From Mesaphorura yosii (taxonomy: Eukaryota; Arthropoda; Collembola; Poduromorpha; Tullbergiidae): 44,623 nucleotides of DNA. The position numbers and the translations under genes are program-made. The notes beneath the pieces were generated by a model, which had not been told where the DNA came from, made no database searches, and saw only the letters and a program-made list of their open reading frames with translations. Below, piece after piece: positions 1-9,000 of this stretch (the stretch's first letter is position 1; each line of letters begins with the position of its first letter). The DNA lies in assembly GCA_009869945.1 (NCBI GenBank), contig WIXG01000515.1, positions 1 to 44,623 on the forward strand. The letters are read 5' to 3'.

Positions 1-501
1 AATTTTATAGCAATATGGGCCTCGGCCGGCAACCTGGTCAACCTGAGCACCCATTGAGGCAAATGCTAATGCGCTATTATAGCAGCGTATTTGGTCTTTA
101 AAATTTGCTGATTGTTCATGTTGACCGCAGAAAAGTTTTTTCAAAATCATTGGGTATGTTGTCAGTGGTGCCAACTTCACCTTACCCTTATGGCAGCATG
201 ACGTAAATTTACCATCCCTTGGCTTTTCACCGTCGAAATTTAGTGATAAACAGTTTGTGCATATTGCTGTCATTGGGCCACAATAGTGCTCAAGTGTTTC
301 TGACTCGTCTACGTATCTAAGTGCTAATCCTTGATGATTTGCTGGATTACGTGGTCTGCGCCGTCTTTCTCTCTCTCTAAGTAGCCTCTCAGTCCGCTGA
401 TCCTCAGATTCTGCTTCTAGTCTCCGTCGTTTACGCTGTTGGTCTCGATCAAGTCGAGCTGTACGTTCATCTGTAGTTTCTAGTACTCTCCTTCGCGGCA
501 T
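1..501 (-). CDS. Helitron replicase/helicase N-terminal region (partial, runs off left edge)
   Basis: The frame is open for 167 codons from an ATG at 501 to the window edge. It starts MPRRRVLETTDERTARL and continues with a very basic, Arg/Glu-rich stretch. A cysteine cluster follows (ICTNCLSLNFDGEKP, then FTSCCHKGKVKL) and then YNSALAFASMGAQVDQVAGRGPYCYKI-type sequence, which is typical of the start of the Helitron helicase-like N domain (rolling-circle Rep/helicase of Helitron transposons). The Rep HUH motif and the PIF1-type helicase would lie left of position 1. No frameshift or stop is seen in the visible part, so the element may be young, but this cannot be judged from 0.5 kb. The assignment rests on remembered family sequence features. 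Confidence 0.8.
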   Translation of the reverse strand, partial: MPRRRVLETTDERTARLDRDQQRKRRRLEAESEDQRTERLLRERERRRRPRNPANHQGLALRYVDESETLEHYCGPMTAICTNCLSLNFDGEKPRDGKFTSCCHKGKVKLAPLTTYPMILKKLFCGQHEQSANFKDQIRCYNSALAFASMGAQVDQVAGRGPYCYKI

Positions 502-523
502 ATTTGGTCGTGTGGCTTTACCC

Positions 524-631
524 AAGATAGACTTTGGTTGGTACTCGAGGTAGACTTTGGTTGCTACTCAAGGTAGGCTTTGTTACTACTCAAGGTAGAC
601 TTTGTTGCTACTCAAGGTAGACTTGGTGCTG
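524..631. repeat. Tandem repeat, 22-24 bp unit, about five copies
   Basis: Degenerate direct copies of a unit close to AAGGTAGACTTTGGTTGCTACTC start near 524, 547, 571, 592 and 614. They lie directly upstream of the Helitron reading frame (minus-strand sense) and so probably belong to the 5' part of the same element. Confidence 0.8.
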
Positions 632-880
632 TATTTCAGGAGGGAACTTTGCTGCTTTATTACAACGCTTTAAAAGGAAAGACAGAGAAGTGTTTACTCG
701 ACAAAAGCTCAAGAAAGACTAAAGCCACACGGGCAACTTCGCCTCAGTTTTGAACCCTTTTATACCCTACTGAGGCAGAAATCTCTACAAATTTTAAAAT
801 GACGTGGCATGTCCGAGCATATTTGTGACACGTCCAAACATGATTTGACACAAACACCTGGGTGGGATATTGGCACGGGA

Positions 881-1020
881 GTCGACATAGGGATATAACA
901 TTGACAGGGAGTCGACATAGGGATATAACATTGACAGGGAGTCGACATAGAGATTTAACATTGACAGGGAGTCGACATTGGGTTTTAACATTGGGAGTCG
1001 ACTTTTGGTTTTAACATTGG
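881..1020. repeat. 30-bp minisatellite, four full copies plus degenerate copies
   Basis: The unit starts GTCGACATAGGGATATAACA and is 30 bp long. Copies start at 881, 911, 941 and 971, with a shortened copy at 997. The later copies diverge (ATAG to ATTG or TTTT). The array lies between the putative Helitron 5' end and its replicase gene. It encodes nothing convincing in any frame. Confidence 0.85.
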
Positions 1021-1320
1021 CATTTAACATTGGGGCGGACGGACATTGAAAATTATTATAATAGATAATTATCCGATAAATATCGGATTTTTTCACACCC
1101 TGCCGCTACGCTTCTGAAGAGTTTCGAGCCGTTTTGTAATTTAAAATAGCGTGAGTAAAAGAAATGAGTTTTGTAGATTACACGGGAGTACGCCTTCAGA
1201 TTTATTTGTTAATACAAAACTTAGTATGAGCACGTGATAATACTTTGGTGGTGTATTCACATGAATATCGTGTTCATACTCACTTTCAGTCGCCATTTGT
1301 TAATACCAGCCTAAATAATC

Positions 1321-1328
1321 GAAAATGC
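1321..1328. repeat. Target site duplication, left copy (GAAAATGC)
   Basis: GAAAATGC immediately precedes the left terminal inverted repeat of the Merlin element and is repeated exactly at 2799-2806. An 8-bp duplication fits the Merlin/IS1016 family, which makes 8-9 bp duplications. Confidence 0.95.
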
Positions 1329-1354
1329 GGTACTCGTTTAGTAAGTGATCAGGT
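1329..1354 (+). repeat. Merlin left terminal inverted repeat (26 bp)
   Basis: It starts GGTACTCGTTTAGTAAGTGA and is the exact reverse complement of 2773-2798. Similarity stops immediately inside 1354. Confidence 0.97.
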
Positions 1355-1506
1355 GCACTATCCTAAATACAATAAGTGATCATGACATGTAAATGATCAT
1401 GAGCTGTCTTTTCAATATTATGTTAAGTGATCATGATATGAAAATCATGTTCTGGTGATCGTGAAGCGTGGTCTTTGAACGCTTCACTTGGTTTTAAGCA
1501 GCCGAG

Positions 1507-2652
1507 ATGGCTAGACCTGCTGGACAAAAACTTACACAGCACGAATTTTACTCGAAAATAATTGTAGACGAGCAAGCCGCTGTCGAATTTCTAAAAGGCC
1601 ACGGAATTATTGCTACTGCCAATCAAGTGTGCACTAAAGAGAAGGATGGAGTTCCTTGTATTTCTGCCTTAAAAGAGGTTCTGAGAAAAGGTAAACCTGC
1701 ACTTCGGTGCACCAACTGGAAATGCAGCACATTTCAGTCCATTCGGAAGCGCAACACCTTCCTCAGCAGTATCGACTCAGCAGGTCGAGCAGGTCATGAA
1801 CTGCAAATGTGGGCAATTTTGGAGTTGGTCTGGCTATGGTCTCATCGTACACCTGCAACAACAGCGCGTAAGCTAACTGGGAGGTCTAACACCACCATCG
1901 CAAATTGGTACAATTTGTGTCGCGACGTGTGCGAGTGGAAGTTTGGCAAGCGGGATCCAATGGGTGGTATGGGCTCAACAGTGCAAATTGACGAATCATT
2001 GTTCCAGGTATGCCAGAACAGAATGCAAATTCGAGCTAAATTTGCCACAAATATTCAACGACATTCTTTTGCATTTTAGGGGAAACGAAAGTACAACCGA
2101 GGAAGACCGCTAGCATCAGAAAAGAGCCGTAAGCGACGACGAAGGGAAGACCGCGATAATGATGATGAGAATGATGAATCTGACTGCGAAAATGAGCCAC
2201 CGTCCGAACCTGCATGTCCCTCAGGCATAAATTATGGCGACCGCGTGCAAGGGCCTTGGGTTTTCGGACTAGTTTGGAAGGAGACGAAGGAGAGGCGCTT
2301 TTTCATCGTGAAAAAAAGAGATGCTGCGACACTGATCCCTATTATTTGCAAGGAGGTGGCACCAGGGACTACAGTAATGTCAGATGAATGGCGGGCATAT
2401 TGCAGACTTAAAAACCACGGCTTCGATCACTTAACTGTTAACCATTCAGAATTTTTCATTGATCCTGAAACAGGGGCTGAAACACAAACGATTGAGGCTT
2501 TGTGGAGACATGTAAAAATTAATTGTGGAATTAAGACGTACGGGGCAGATGGTTTATTGGAGCGCAGATTGATAGAGGAATGGTATCGAGGTTTATACGA
2601 CCGCGATTCATTCTTCAACTCTTTCATTAACGATGTGAAAAATTTCGGATAA
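1507..2652 (+). CDS. Merlin transposase (IS1595/ISXO2-like DDE), two exons
   Basis: Exon 1 is 1507-2007 and exon 2 is 2080-2652. A 72-bp intron (GTATGCC...TTTTAG) splits the frame in phase 0, giving 357 aa. The N-terminus has a zinc-ribbon-like pattern (QVCTKEKDGVPC, then LRCTNWKCSTFQS) and a helix-turn-helix region around KLTGRSNTTIANWY. The DDE core includes VQIDESLFQ-GKRKYNRGRP across the splice (first Asp, DES), TVMSDEWRAY (second Asp) and TQTIEALWRHVK (Glu). An acidic, basic low-complexity spacer lies between. In Merlin transposases this core cuts and pastes the element. Read without the intron, the frame hits a stop at 2077-2079, so splicing explains the apparent break. The ATG at 1507 is the first in frame after the subterminal repeats. 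Confidence 0.92.
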
Positions 2653-2772
2653 TCTGTTTGAAAGATTCATTTTTTGATATGATCACTTAACGTATGTTAA
2701 TAAAATACAGCTCACTTCTGCACATGATCACTTAACATCCACTCGAAAGATTCTCGCATGATCACTGATCAA

Positions 2773-2798
2773 ACCTGATCACTTACTAAACGAGTACC
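2773..2798 (-). repeat. Merlin right terminal inverted repeat (26 bp)
   Basis: It is the exact inverse of the left repeat and ends CGAGTACC before the right target duplication. Confidence 0.97.
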
Positions 2799-2806
2799 GA
2801 AAATGC
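2799..2806. repeat. Target site duplication, right copy (GAAAATGC)
   Basis: Identical to 1321-1328; marks the insertion site of the Merlin element. Confidence 0.95.
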
Positions 2807-2957
2807 TTTCAATTGAATTAACTATAAATTAGTTTAATACTATAGAATAGTGATTTGGTGAATTCTAGCTGAATTCTGCCACTCTAATCCACTCTGTGTG
2901 TTTCAGAAACAATTTCAAGTCATTTGAATACATTTCACAGGCCAAAACCCGGCGGAT

Positions 2958-4313
2958 TTATCTACCCATCAGTAAAGACGAGACGGTGTAGTCGATGATC
3001 GATTTCCCAATCAGTGTGTAGCCCTCCTTGTCGAACCTCGGCACGTATCCGATGTTGAACATGATCGGCCTCATCGATCTGAGCTTCCTCCGAAGCCACC
3101 GCGACCGCACGGGCGCATCATTCTTGAGTTTTCGGACTAGGGCCCTTGACGCGGAGGTGACTCGCCAGAAGCACGAGTAATAAATCGCGAAATGTATCAG
3201 CAAAGAGAGCCCGATGGCGACTCCGCCTGCGATCATGACCAGCGCCGCTTTCCATTGCAGGGCGATGTTGACCGTGACGAGAAACATGACAGCGCCAATA
3301 TAAACCGTGCCGCCTGTCGTTATCCGAGAGAACTCCGTGCAATTAAATATTGTGGCGAGGATCTGAATGCTGCGGTACACCTGCAATGTTTTCCCGACTC
3401 TTTTCCTGGTGCTGCTGCCTGAGTCGGAGCTGGAGTTGGACTTGGTTTCCAGCCTCCGCATCTTGTGCAGGATTTCCAGGAGGAAAAACATGAGCGGGTA
3501 GTGCACGCAAGCGTAGACGACGATGGAGCCGGCGTACATGGACAGCACCGTCGTCTGAATGACTTGCAGCGAGACGTATTTGCCCAGAATGAAGAAGTTG
3601 GCCCACGTCGGGTGCAGAGTGGCGCCCCGAATTTCACAGATGAGATCGAGGAAAAGCGTGTCCAGCACGTAAAAGTCGCACTGCACGCCGTAGACGAGGA
3701 TTCCAATCGAAATGTAGGAGAAAATCACGGAAACTACGATATTTGCGAAGAGAAGGTCGACCAAATTGGGCAGTTTGGCGAAAAATGCGGGTCGCGCGCC
3801 CACAAGCGCCCACGCAGGCGCCTTGCCTTCGACGCTGCCGTAGCGCCAAAACACTTCCTGAGCCTGGTCGCAAATCTGCACAAGGGAATTGACGACGAGG
3901 GCCGTTTCTTGGCAAGTCGTGTGGCAGGCGATGATGAAAAGGCTCGAGAGGGCCGTCACACTGAGCAGGCAGAGTTTCCAGAGACCCGCGTCGTCCTTCA
4001 GCCCGAGACCGAATTCGTGGTAGTATCTGGCGTAAGAAATGAGGGTCGAAAGGAAGAAGACGGCGCTGGCGGTCAGCGCAAGGAATTTATCGACGAGTGG
4101 CCAGGGCCCTCTGTAAACTTTGACCTCTCGCCGGCGACGGTCCCAGTAGAATGCTGTGCCCGAAGCGTAGTACGCAAAATTCAGGGCGTGCTCAATCAAT
4201 TTGTATGTATGCTTCGTGTACATGGCGGCGATTGGCGGTGATCGGCGGTGGCATTGTTTCTCGCTCGGCTTGCCACTGAACCTCGAACCTGTGCCCGGCT
4301 CAAAATAAGCCAT
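2958..4313 (-). CDS. Gustatory-receptor-like 7TM chemoreceptor
   Basis: A 451-aa single-exon membrane protein. Hydrophobic segments lie near residues 78-98, 113-132, 185-209, 245-282 and 333-381, with a final hydrophobic tail at 433-449. A short basic, Ser-rich loop (284-310) precedes the penultimate segments. The tail pattern (MFNIGYVPRFDKEGYTLIGKSIIDYTVS in outline) resembles the C-terminal signature of the insect 7tm_7 gustatory receptor family (F..G....D...L...I...TY). It shares the motif D-x-ICEIR and the overall layout with the gene at 12101-13390, and more distantly with those at 19290 and 42469. These receptors are ligand-gated channels in sensory neurons. An alternative start is Met31 (MYTKHTYKL), where similarity to the paralogue begins. 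The family call is by pattern, not alignment. Confidence 0.6.
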   Translation of the reverse strand: MAYFEPGTGSRFSGKPSEKQCHRRSPPIAAMYTKHTYKLIEHALNFAYYASGTAFYWDRRRREVKVYRGPWPLVDKFLALTASAVFFLSTLISYARYYHEFGLGLKDDAGLWKLCLLSVTALSSLFIIACHTTCQETALVVNSLVQICDQAQEVFWRYGSVEGKAPAWALVGARPAFFAKLPNLVDLLFANIVVSVIFSYISIGILVYGVQCDFYVLDTLFLDLICEIRGATLHPTWANFFILGKYVSLQVIQTTVLSMYAGSIVVYACVHYPLMFFLLEILHKMRRLETKSNSSSDSGSSTRKRVGKTLQVYRSIQILATIFNCTEFSRITTGGTVYIGAVMFLVTVNIALQWKAALVMIAGGVAIGLSLLIHFAIYYSCFWRVTSASRALVRKLKNDAPVRSRWLRRKLRSMRPIMFNIGYVPRFDKEGYTLIGKSIIDYTVSSLLMGR

Positions 4314-5070
4314 TTAATCGCATGAGTGTACTTAATAATTTGATATTTGTTTGCTCGAGCTTCAGGCTACGGTCCAGGACAAAACACGTATCGTTTTCCT
4401 TTTCGTGATTTCGGCGGAATTTTTTCGGGTTTGAGCTTTTCAGCTTTTGCGTTGACAAAATTGAATTTGACAATCTAATCTAACGAAGTCATGAAATTAT
4501 GGTTTATTAATTTGCAACGCTCGAACTAAAGTGATTACATTGCTATTCCTGATGCCCACTTCCGATTAGGATCGTCTACGTGGTGGGACGATCGATACGC
4601 TTGCGATTTGTGACTTGTATTGCATCTTTCTCCGTCTTTTCAAGGTCACGGTCGACGGTACGACTGAAAATTAAGCGATTGAGCCTTGAGCATGTTTATT
4701 ATGAAGTGAGCATTTTATTCGTGATTCATGAAGAATGAAATTGGTTTAATCACATCACACGTGCGCTCGATGTCTGAATCGAGAGGATAACGACACATCA
4801 AACACGCAAGCGATATAAATTCTTAATCAGCACAATTCACACTTTGGTTGAATAAGTATTGCATACCCTTCGTGCGCCGTTCCTAGAACAGACTGTTCTG
4901 CTCCAAATGGATGTGTAAACATTGATTGTTCGGTTCATTGTCCTTGCAGATTTGAATTGAATAAACGTGGTTTCTTGGAATTCGAACCGATTTAAATCAT
5001 TTTCAGAATGATTTTCTTTACGATCAATTTCTGTTTGTGAAATGAGAAATAGCATTGCTTCCGCCTTGTT
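4314..5070. other. Intergenic, 5' flank of the receptor gene; no gene seen
   Basis: AT-rich sequence with only short spurious frames. Positions about 4405-4550 are similar to 5320-5460, so this flank seems partly duplicated. No RNA gene recognised. Confidence 0.6.
4405..4550 (+). repeat. Diverged direct repeat, copy 1 (of 5320-5460)
   Basis: Shared islands in the same order are GGGTTTGAGC / GGGGTTGAGC, AAAATTGAATTT / AAAATTGAATTT, GAAGTCA and GTTTATTAAT. The spacing differs by small indels. It lies just upstream of the receptor gene at 2958-4313. Confidence 0.6.
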
Positions 5071-5320
5071 TTAAGTCTCTAAATGGTCTCGTTCCGTCAG
5101 CATGCACTTCAAAACTTCTTCTGGCGCCAACGGAGCTTCTGAAACACATGGAGCAAATTAGCTGTCTTGTAAAACAGAAAGTTGGCAGCGGCCACGGCAC
5201 AGCTGATTTTGTTTGAAATTCAATATGCAATTACGAATTACGTCCGTACCAATTTGATAATACTCGTCGTTGCCCGCGTCGGCTCTTGTGAACTTGAGCG
5301 CAAAGACAACTCCATCCTCG
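5071..5320 (-). pseudogene. Truncated duplicate of aldehyde oxidase 3' exons
   Basis: The minus strand reads VVFALK-F-TRADAGNDEYYQI, then a GTACGG donor, an intron, a TTTCAG acceptor and EAPLAPEEVLKCMLTERDHLET-stop (TAA at 5071-5073). The parent gene at 6016-6270 has VVFALKNAIDSARADAGNNEHYQI and ETPLTPENVLKYTLTERDQLQI. Splice sites and phase are kept, but about four codons are lost and homology ends upstream of the catalytic region. It is therefore a DNA-level partial duplication, not a retrocopy. No molybdenum-site residues remain, so no oxidase activity is possible. Confidence 0.85.
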
Positions 5321-5460
5321 CGATTCGCGACGTAATACTTTCTTCGGGGTTGAGCTGTGCGAAAAATTGAATTTCGCAACCTAAACCTTACTGAAGTCAA
5401 TCATTGTTTATTAATCTACATAGCTCAAAGCTCAAGCTGAAATAATTGCATTATTTGGAT
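5320..5460 (+). repeat. Diverged direct repeat, copy 2 (of 4405-4550)
   Basis: It abuts the aldehyde oxidase fragment and matches the upstream flank of the receptor gene at 2958-4313 in several ordered islands. It marks a rearrangement junction. Confidence 0.6.
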
Positions 5461-5973
5461 AAGAATTAATGTAGTGTAGAACGGTATTCAAGTGCTAACC
5501 TACGGCTTTACCCATTAAAACCGAATCCCATACAATTCTGAAAATTCTGATCAGTATTGAGAAGGAGATCGTTTTCGAATTCGGGCAAAGCAAACTCGGA
5601 AGGTGATTATAACAGTGGGATTTCCTATCTAATTTCTAGGACGCTTTGTATAAATCAGTGTTTTAAAGCTTAATAAAAATGAGCGTCGGTTTAGTAAAAC
5701 GTGTCTTGTGTATAAAATATGCAGAATTTCCTTCCTTTTAGGATAAAAAACTGAAGGGTGAGCGTTCCAATTCCAAAGTGGTCAAAATAAATGCGCTGAG
5801 GCGATAAGGCTAAGGCGGTTTGTGCTTCAGGCGGCTGATGGGCGCAAACAAGTAAGCCGGCTTTAAAGACTCCGCGCTAGAAACCTGAGCACTCACTTCA
5901 TTCGCAAATCCTCTGATGATGGCGTGAGCATGCTCATGAGTTCATGAATGAATTGTTTGTCAGCATAATTTTC
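5461..5973. other. Intergenic; no gene seen
   Basis: No convincing coding frame, RNA gene or repeat. It separates the oxidase pseudogene fragment from the 3' end of the functional gene. Confidence 0.6.
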
Positions 5974-5979
5974 TTTATT
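5974..5979 (-). terminator. Poly(A) signal of aldehyde oxidase
   Basis: AATAAA on the minus strand, about 37 bp downstream of the oxidase stop codon at 6016-6018. Confidence 0.6.
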
Positions 5980-6015
5980 GAACAAGTGTGCTGGAAATAA
6001 AGTGATTCCGCCTTC

Positions 6016-9000
6016 TCAAATCTGTAACTGATCTCGTTCCGTCAGCGTGTACTTCAAAACATTTTCGGGAGTCAGCGGGGTTTCTGAAACAAATGGACAA
6101 ATTAGCTGTCTTGTAAAACAGGAAGCGGAAGTGGCTAAGGGCCGCTTTATATTGTATTATATACAACATGCAGTTAAGTATTACGTTCGTACCAATCTGA
6201 TAGTGCTCGTTGTTGCCCGCGTCGGCCCTGGCCGAGTCGATTGCGTTCTTGAGCGCAAAGACGACCCCAACGCTCATGCAGACGGCCGGCTCTCCAACGC
6301 TTTTGGACCCATGAACATTGACGGAATTCACAGTATTTTGGAGTAAAGTGACGCGAAGGTCTTCGGGGATGCTCTTGGCCAGCGGTGGTTTGTAGTTCCA
6401 CGTGTTGCTCGTCAGAAGCTGCCCCGTCTGCTTGTTGTACTGCAGGTCTTCGCTCGTCCAGAGCCCCAGCCCGAATACAAGCGAGCCTTCCAGCTGCCCA
6501 ACATCGATTTCGGGGCTCATGCTCTTCCCGGCGTCTTCGATGAGGTCCATGCGGAGAACCTGAGAAGAGGAGACCCAAATTATGACAAAAACCTGACGAG
6601 CTCTTGATTTAGATAAGAATTCTACCTTATATTCTCCAGTCAGCACATCCAGCTCGACCTCCGTCAAATTCAAGGCCCAAATGTCATACCCCCGAATGTC
6701 GTCGTCCGCTCGATTTGACCTGAGCACATTTAATTTACTTTAATTACTCTGCTGCCCTGCTTGAAAGTACTCTTCCTTAGACTTTGAACTTACATGTAAG
6801 CAGCCCTCAAATCCACTCCAGCCGCATGCGCCGCCTTGATAATTTCCTCCCAGCTCGCATCCTCGCCCAGCTTCTCCCTGAACGGAGCCAGCCTCTCGAG
6901 CAGAGCCCCGCACGCCTTGTGCGTCGCGTATGCAACCAGTTCGCTAGGCATTCCCGCGGCAGAGACGATCGCATTCGGAGACACGACGTTGTTCATCGGC
7001 TTCACCTGAATTTTGTCCATCGGGATTTTCAGCACGTTCGCTGCGGCCAGCGCCGCCTTCGTGTTGAGCCCCTGCCCCATTTCTATTCCACCAGTCGAGA
7101 TTGCGACGGTTCCATCCACATGATACACGGCGACGTACGTCGGGTACGCGAGCGAGAAGAAATGTTGCGGGTAACGCATAGGAACGATGCTCAACCCCCG
7201 TTTTCGCCAACGATTTACATTGTTGTAGTCCTCCACCGCCTTCTTTCGCTGTTCGTAGTCTGCATTTGCCCTCATTTCATGCACAAGACGCGGAATCATG
7301 TTTTCAGCCTTGAAAACGGACGATGGAGAAAACGGCGGAATGCCAAGCAATTCGTCTCCTTCGCGCATCAAATTATTTAGCCGCACTTCAAGCGGGTCCT
7401 TCTTCAAAAAGTGGGCAATGTGCTCCAGCACAGTTTCGATGGCGGCGATGCTGTACACGGATCCTTTACGGAAACAAGCAGCAAGTAAGGAATTAACATT
7501 ACGCCAAGTAATACGTTTGATAAAACTGCAAAGAGACTTACCAGGCGCTCTGCAGAAAGTATTCGGCACGGTGTTCGTCGTTATCAGCCCAGCTTCCAAA
7601 TTCCACCCGACGGCCCGATACGAGTTCTGGAGGAATATTAAGAAGACGTGGAGATCCGCATCAATGTTGATGCAGCCGACGTCTGCGAGGATTTTAGCGT
7701 CAAGTGACAGAATGTTGCCGTCGTCGTCGAAGGAGACTTCGTACTCAAACGAGTACGGCAGGCGTTTGGGCATCATGTGGAAGTTTGTGTCGATGTCCAG
7801 CACGACGCGGCATGGGCGATTCGTTACGTAAGCCCCCAAAGCAGCTGCGCATGCAATGTGAGCCGCAGGCGACCCCTTCGACCCGAAACCACCGCCGAGA
7901 CGACGGACTTGGACATTGATTCTAAAAAATTCACGGACTGACACAATCAGCGTCAGCGACAAATTCAAATTCGCAGAAAAGAAAAGATTCTTACGTGTTG
8001 TTTGGTACGCCAAGCATTTGAGCGATGGCGGCCTGGATTTGGTCCATCCACTGCGTGGCCGAATACACGTCCATTCCGCCCTCCTTCGGGACACACAGCG
8101 TGACGTGCGGCTCTATGGCGAAATGGACCTGCGATGGGAACGTGAATTGGCCACTGAGCGTGTGTCGCTTTCGATTGGCTTCTTGTGAATGCGGTTGGGC
8201 CTGTGACGATGACGGTGACGGTGCTAAGGCTTCTGAGCTCTTCGGGTGGAACACAAACAGTTTGTCGTAGTGGCCCTGCTCTTTAGCATTCCTGATTGCA
8301 TCGTCTATGCCAATAATTGGCGTCTCTTCGTTCTCGTACGTCACGCGCACGAGTTTTGCGCCTTGGAAAGCAGCTTCTCGAGTCTCGGCGAGGATCATGC
8401 CAATCGATTGGCCAGCAGCAGGGACCCTTTTGCTAGCAAATACTTCGCCAGGACCCTCAAACGGGAAAAGTGGGATAGATTGGAAATTTCCCCAATAACT
8501 ATTGGGGCCAGGAATGTCTTTTGCTGATATAAACGCCACGACTCCAGGGACTTTCAGCGCCTCCGATGCGTCAAGCTCCTTCAGATCGCAGTTGCCAACT
8601 TTTGATACAACGAAAGCACCAAATACTTCATTCGGCTGCTTGGGAATGTCGTTTGTGAATTCAGACTCTCCTGTGACGGAAATTTAAAGGTTAAAGCACT
8701 ATCCTTCGGCTGCCGGCTAAGGCACAATGAAAGGAATTAAGTGCAATGCACCTGAGCACTGTTTCGCCGCCTCGATCTTCGGTCTGGGTTGTGTCAGAGG
8801 CCACTGGTCTTTGTGAGTGTCATACGTCTGCTTCGATGAAAAGACTTTGTATTCAATGCTTGGACCACCAGAAGCGAGTTTAGGAGCCGCTCGTGGACCC
8901 AGGAAGCCAAGAATCGTCTGTTAACAGTCGTAAGAACAAATTAGCCTAATTAGCTAAAAATCAGACCATTTTATTTTGGGTTTCAAACTCACCTTGTACA

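Larger units (their letters stand above)
1..1065 (-). mobile_element. Helitron, 5' portion (left part outside window)
   Basis: On the minus strand the element would begin near 1065 with TC followed by TATTATAATAATTTTCAATG. This AT-rich start, followed by TGTCCGTCC, resembles many Helitron 5' ends. It is followed by two minisatellites and the replicase N-terminus. The CTRR end and 3' hairpin would be outside the window. The exact 5' boundary is an inference; an alternative TC start lies within the ATCCGATATTTATCGGAT palindrome at about 1070-1087. Confidence 0.5.
1329..2798 (+). mobile_element. Complete Merlin-superfamily DNA transposon (1470 bp)
   Basis: Perfect 26-bp terminal inverted repeats (1329-1354 and 2773-2798) bound a single DDE transposase gene of the ISXO2/IS1016 type. 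An exact 8-bp target duplication flanks the element on both sides. Inside each end, copies of a motif close to AAGTGATCATG point inward (near 1374, 1390 and 1426 on the left; inverted near 2679, 2724 and 2757 on the right). These look like subterminal transposase-binding repeats. The identical TIRs, intact duplication and open transposase frame indicate a recent insertion that may still be autonomous. Confidence 0.95.

Noticed and set aside
3465..4241. 258-codon plus-strand frame inside the receptor gene
   Set aside because: Antisense shadow; strongly charged, no family pattern, while the opposite strand gives a clear membrane protein.
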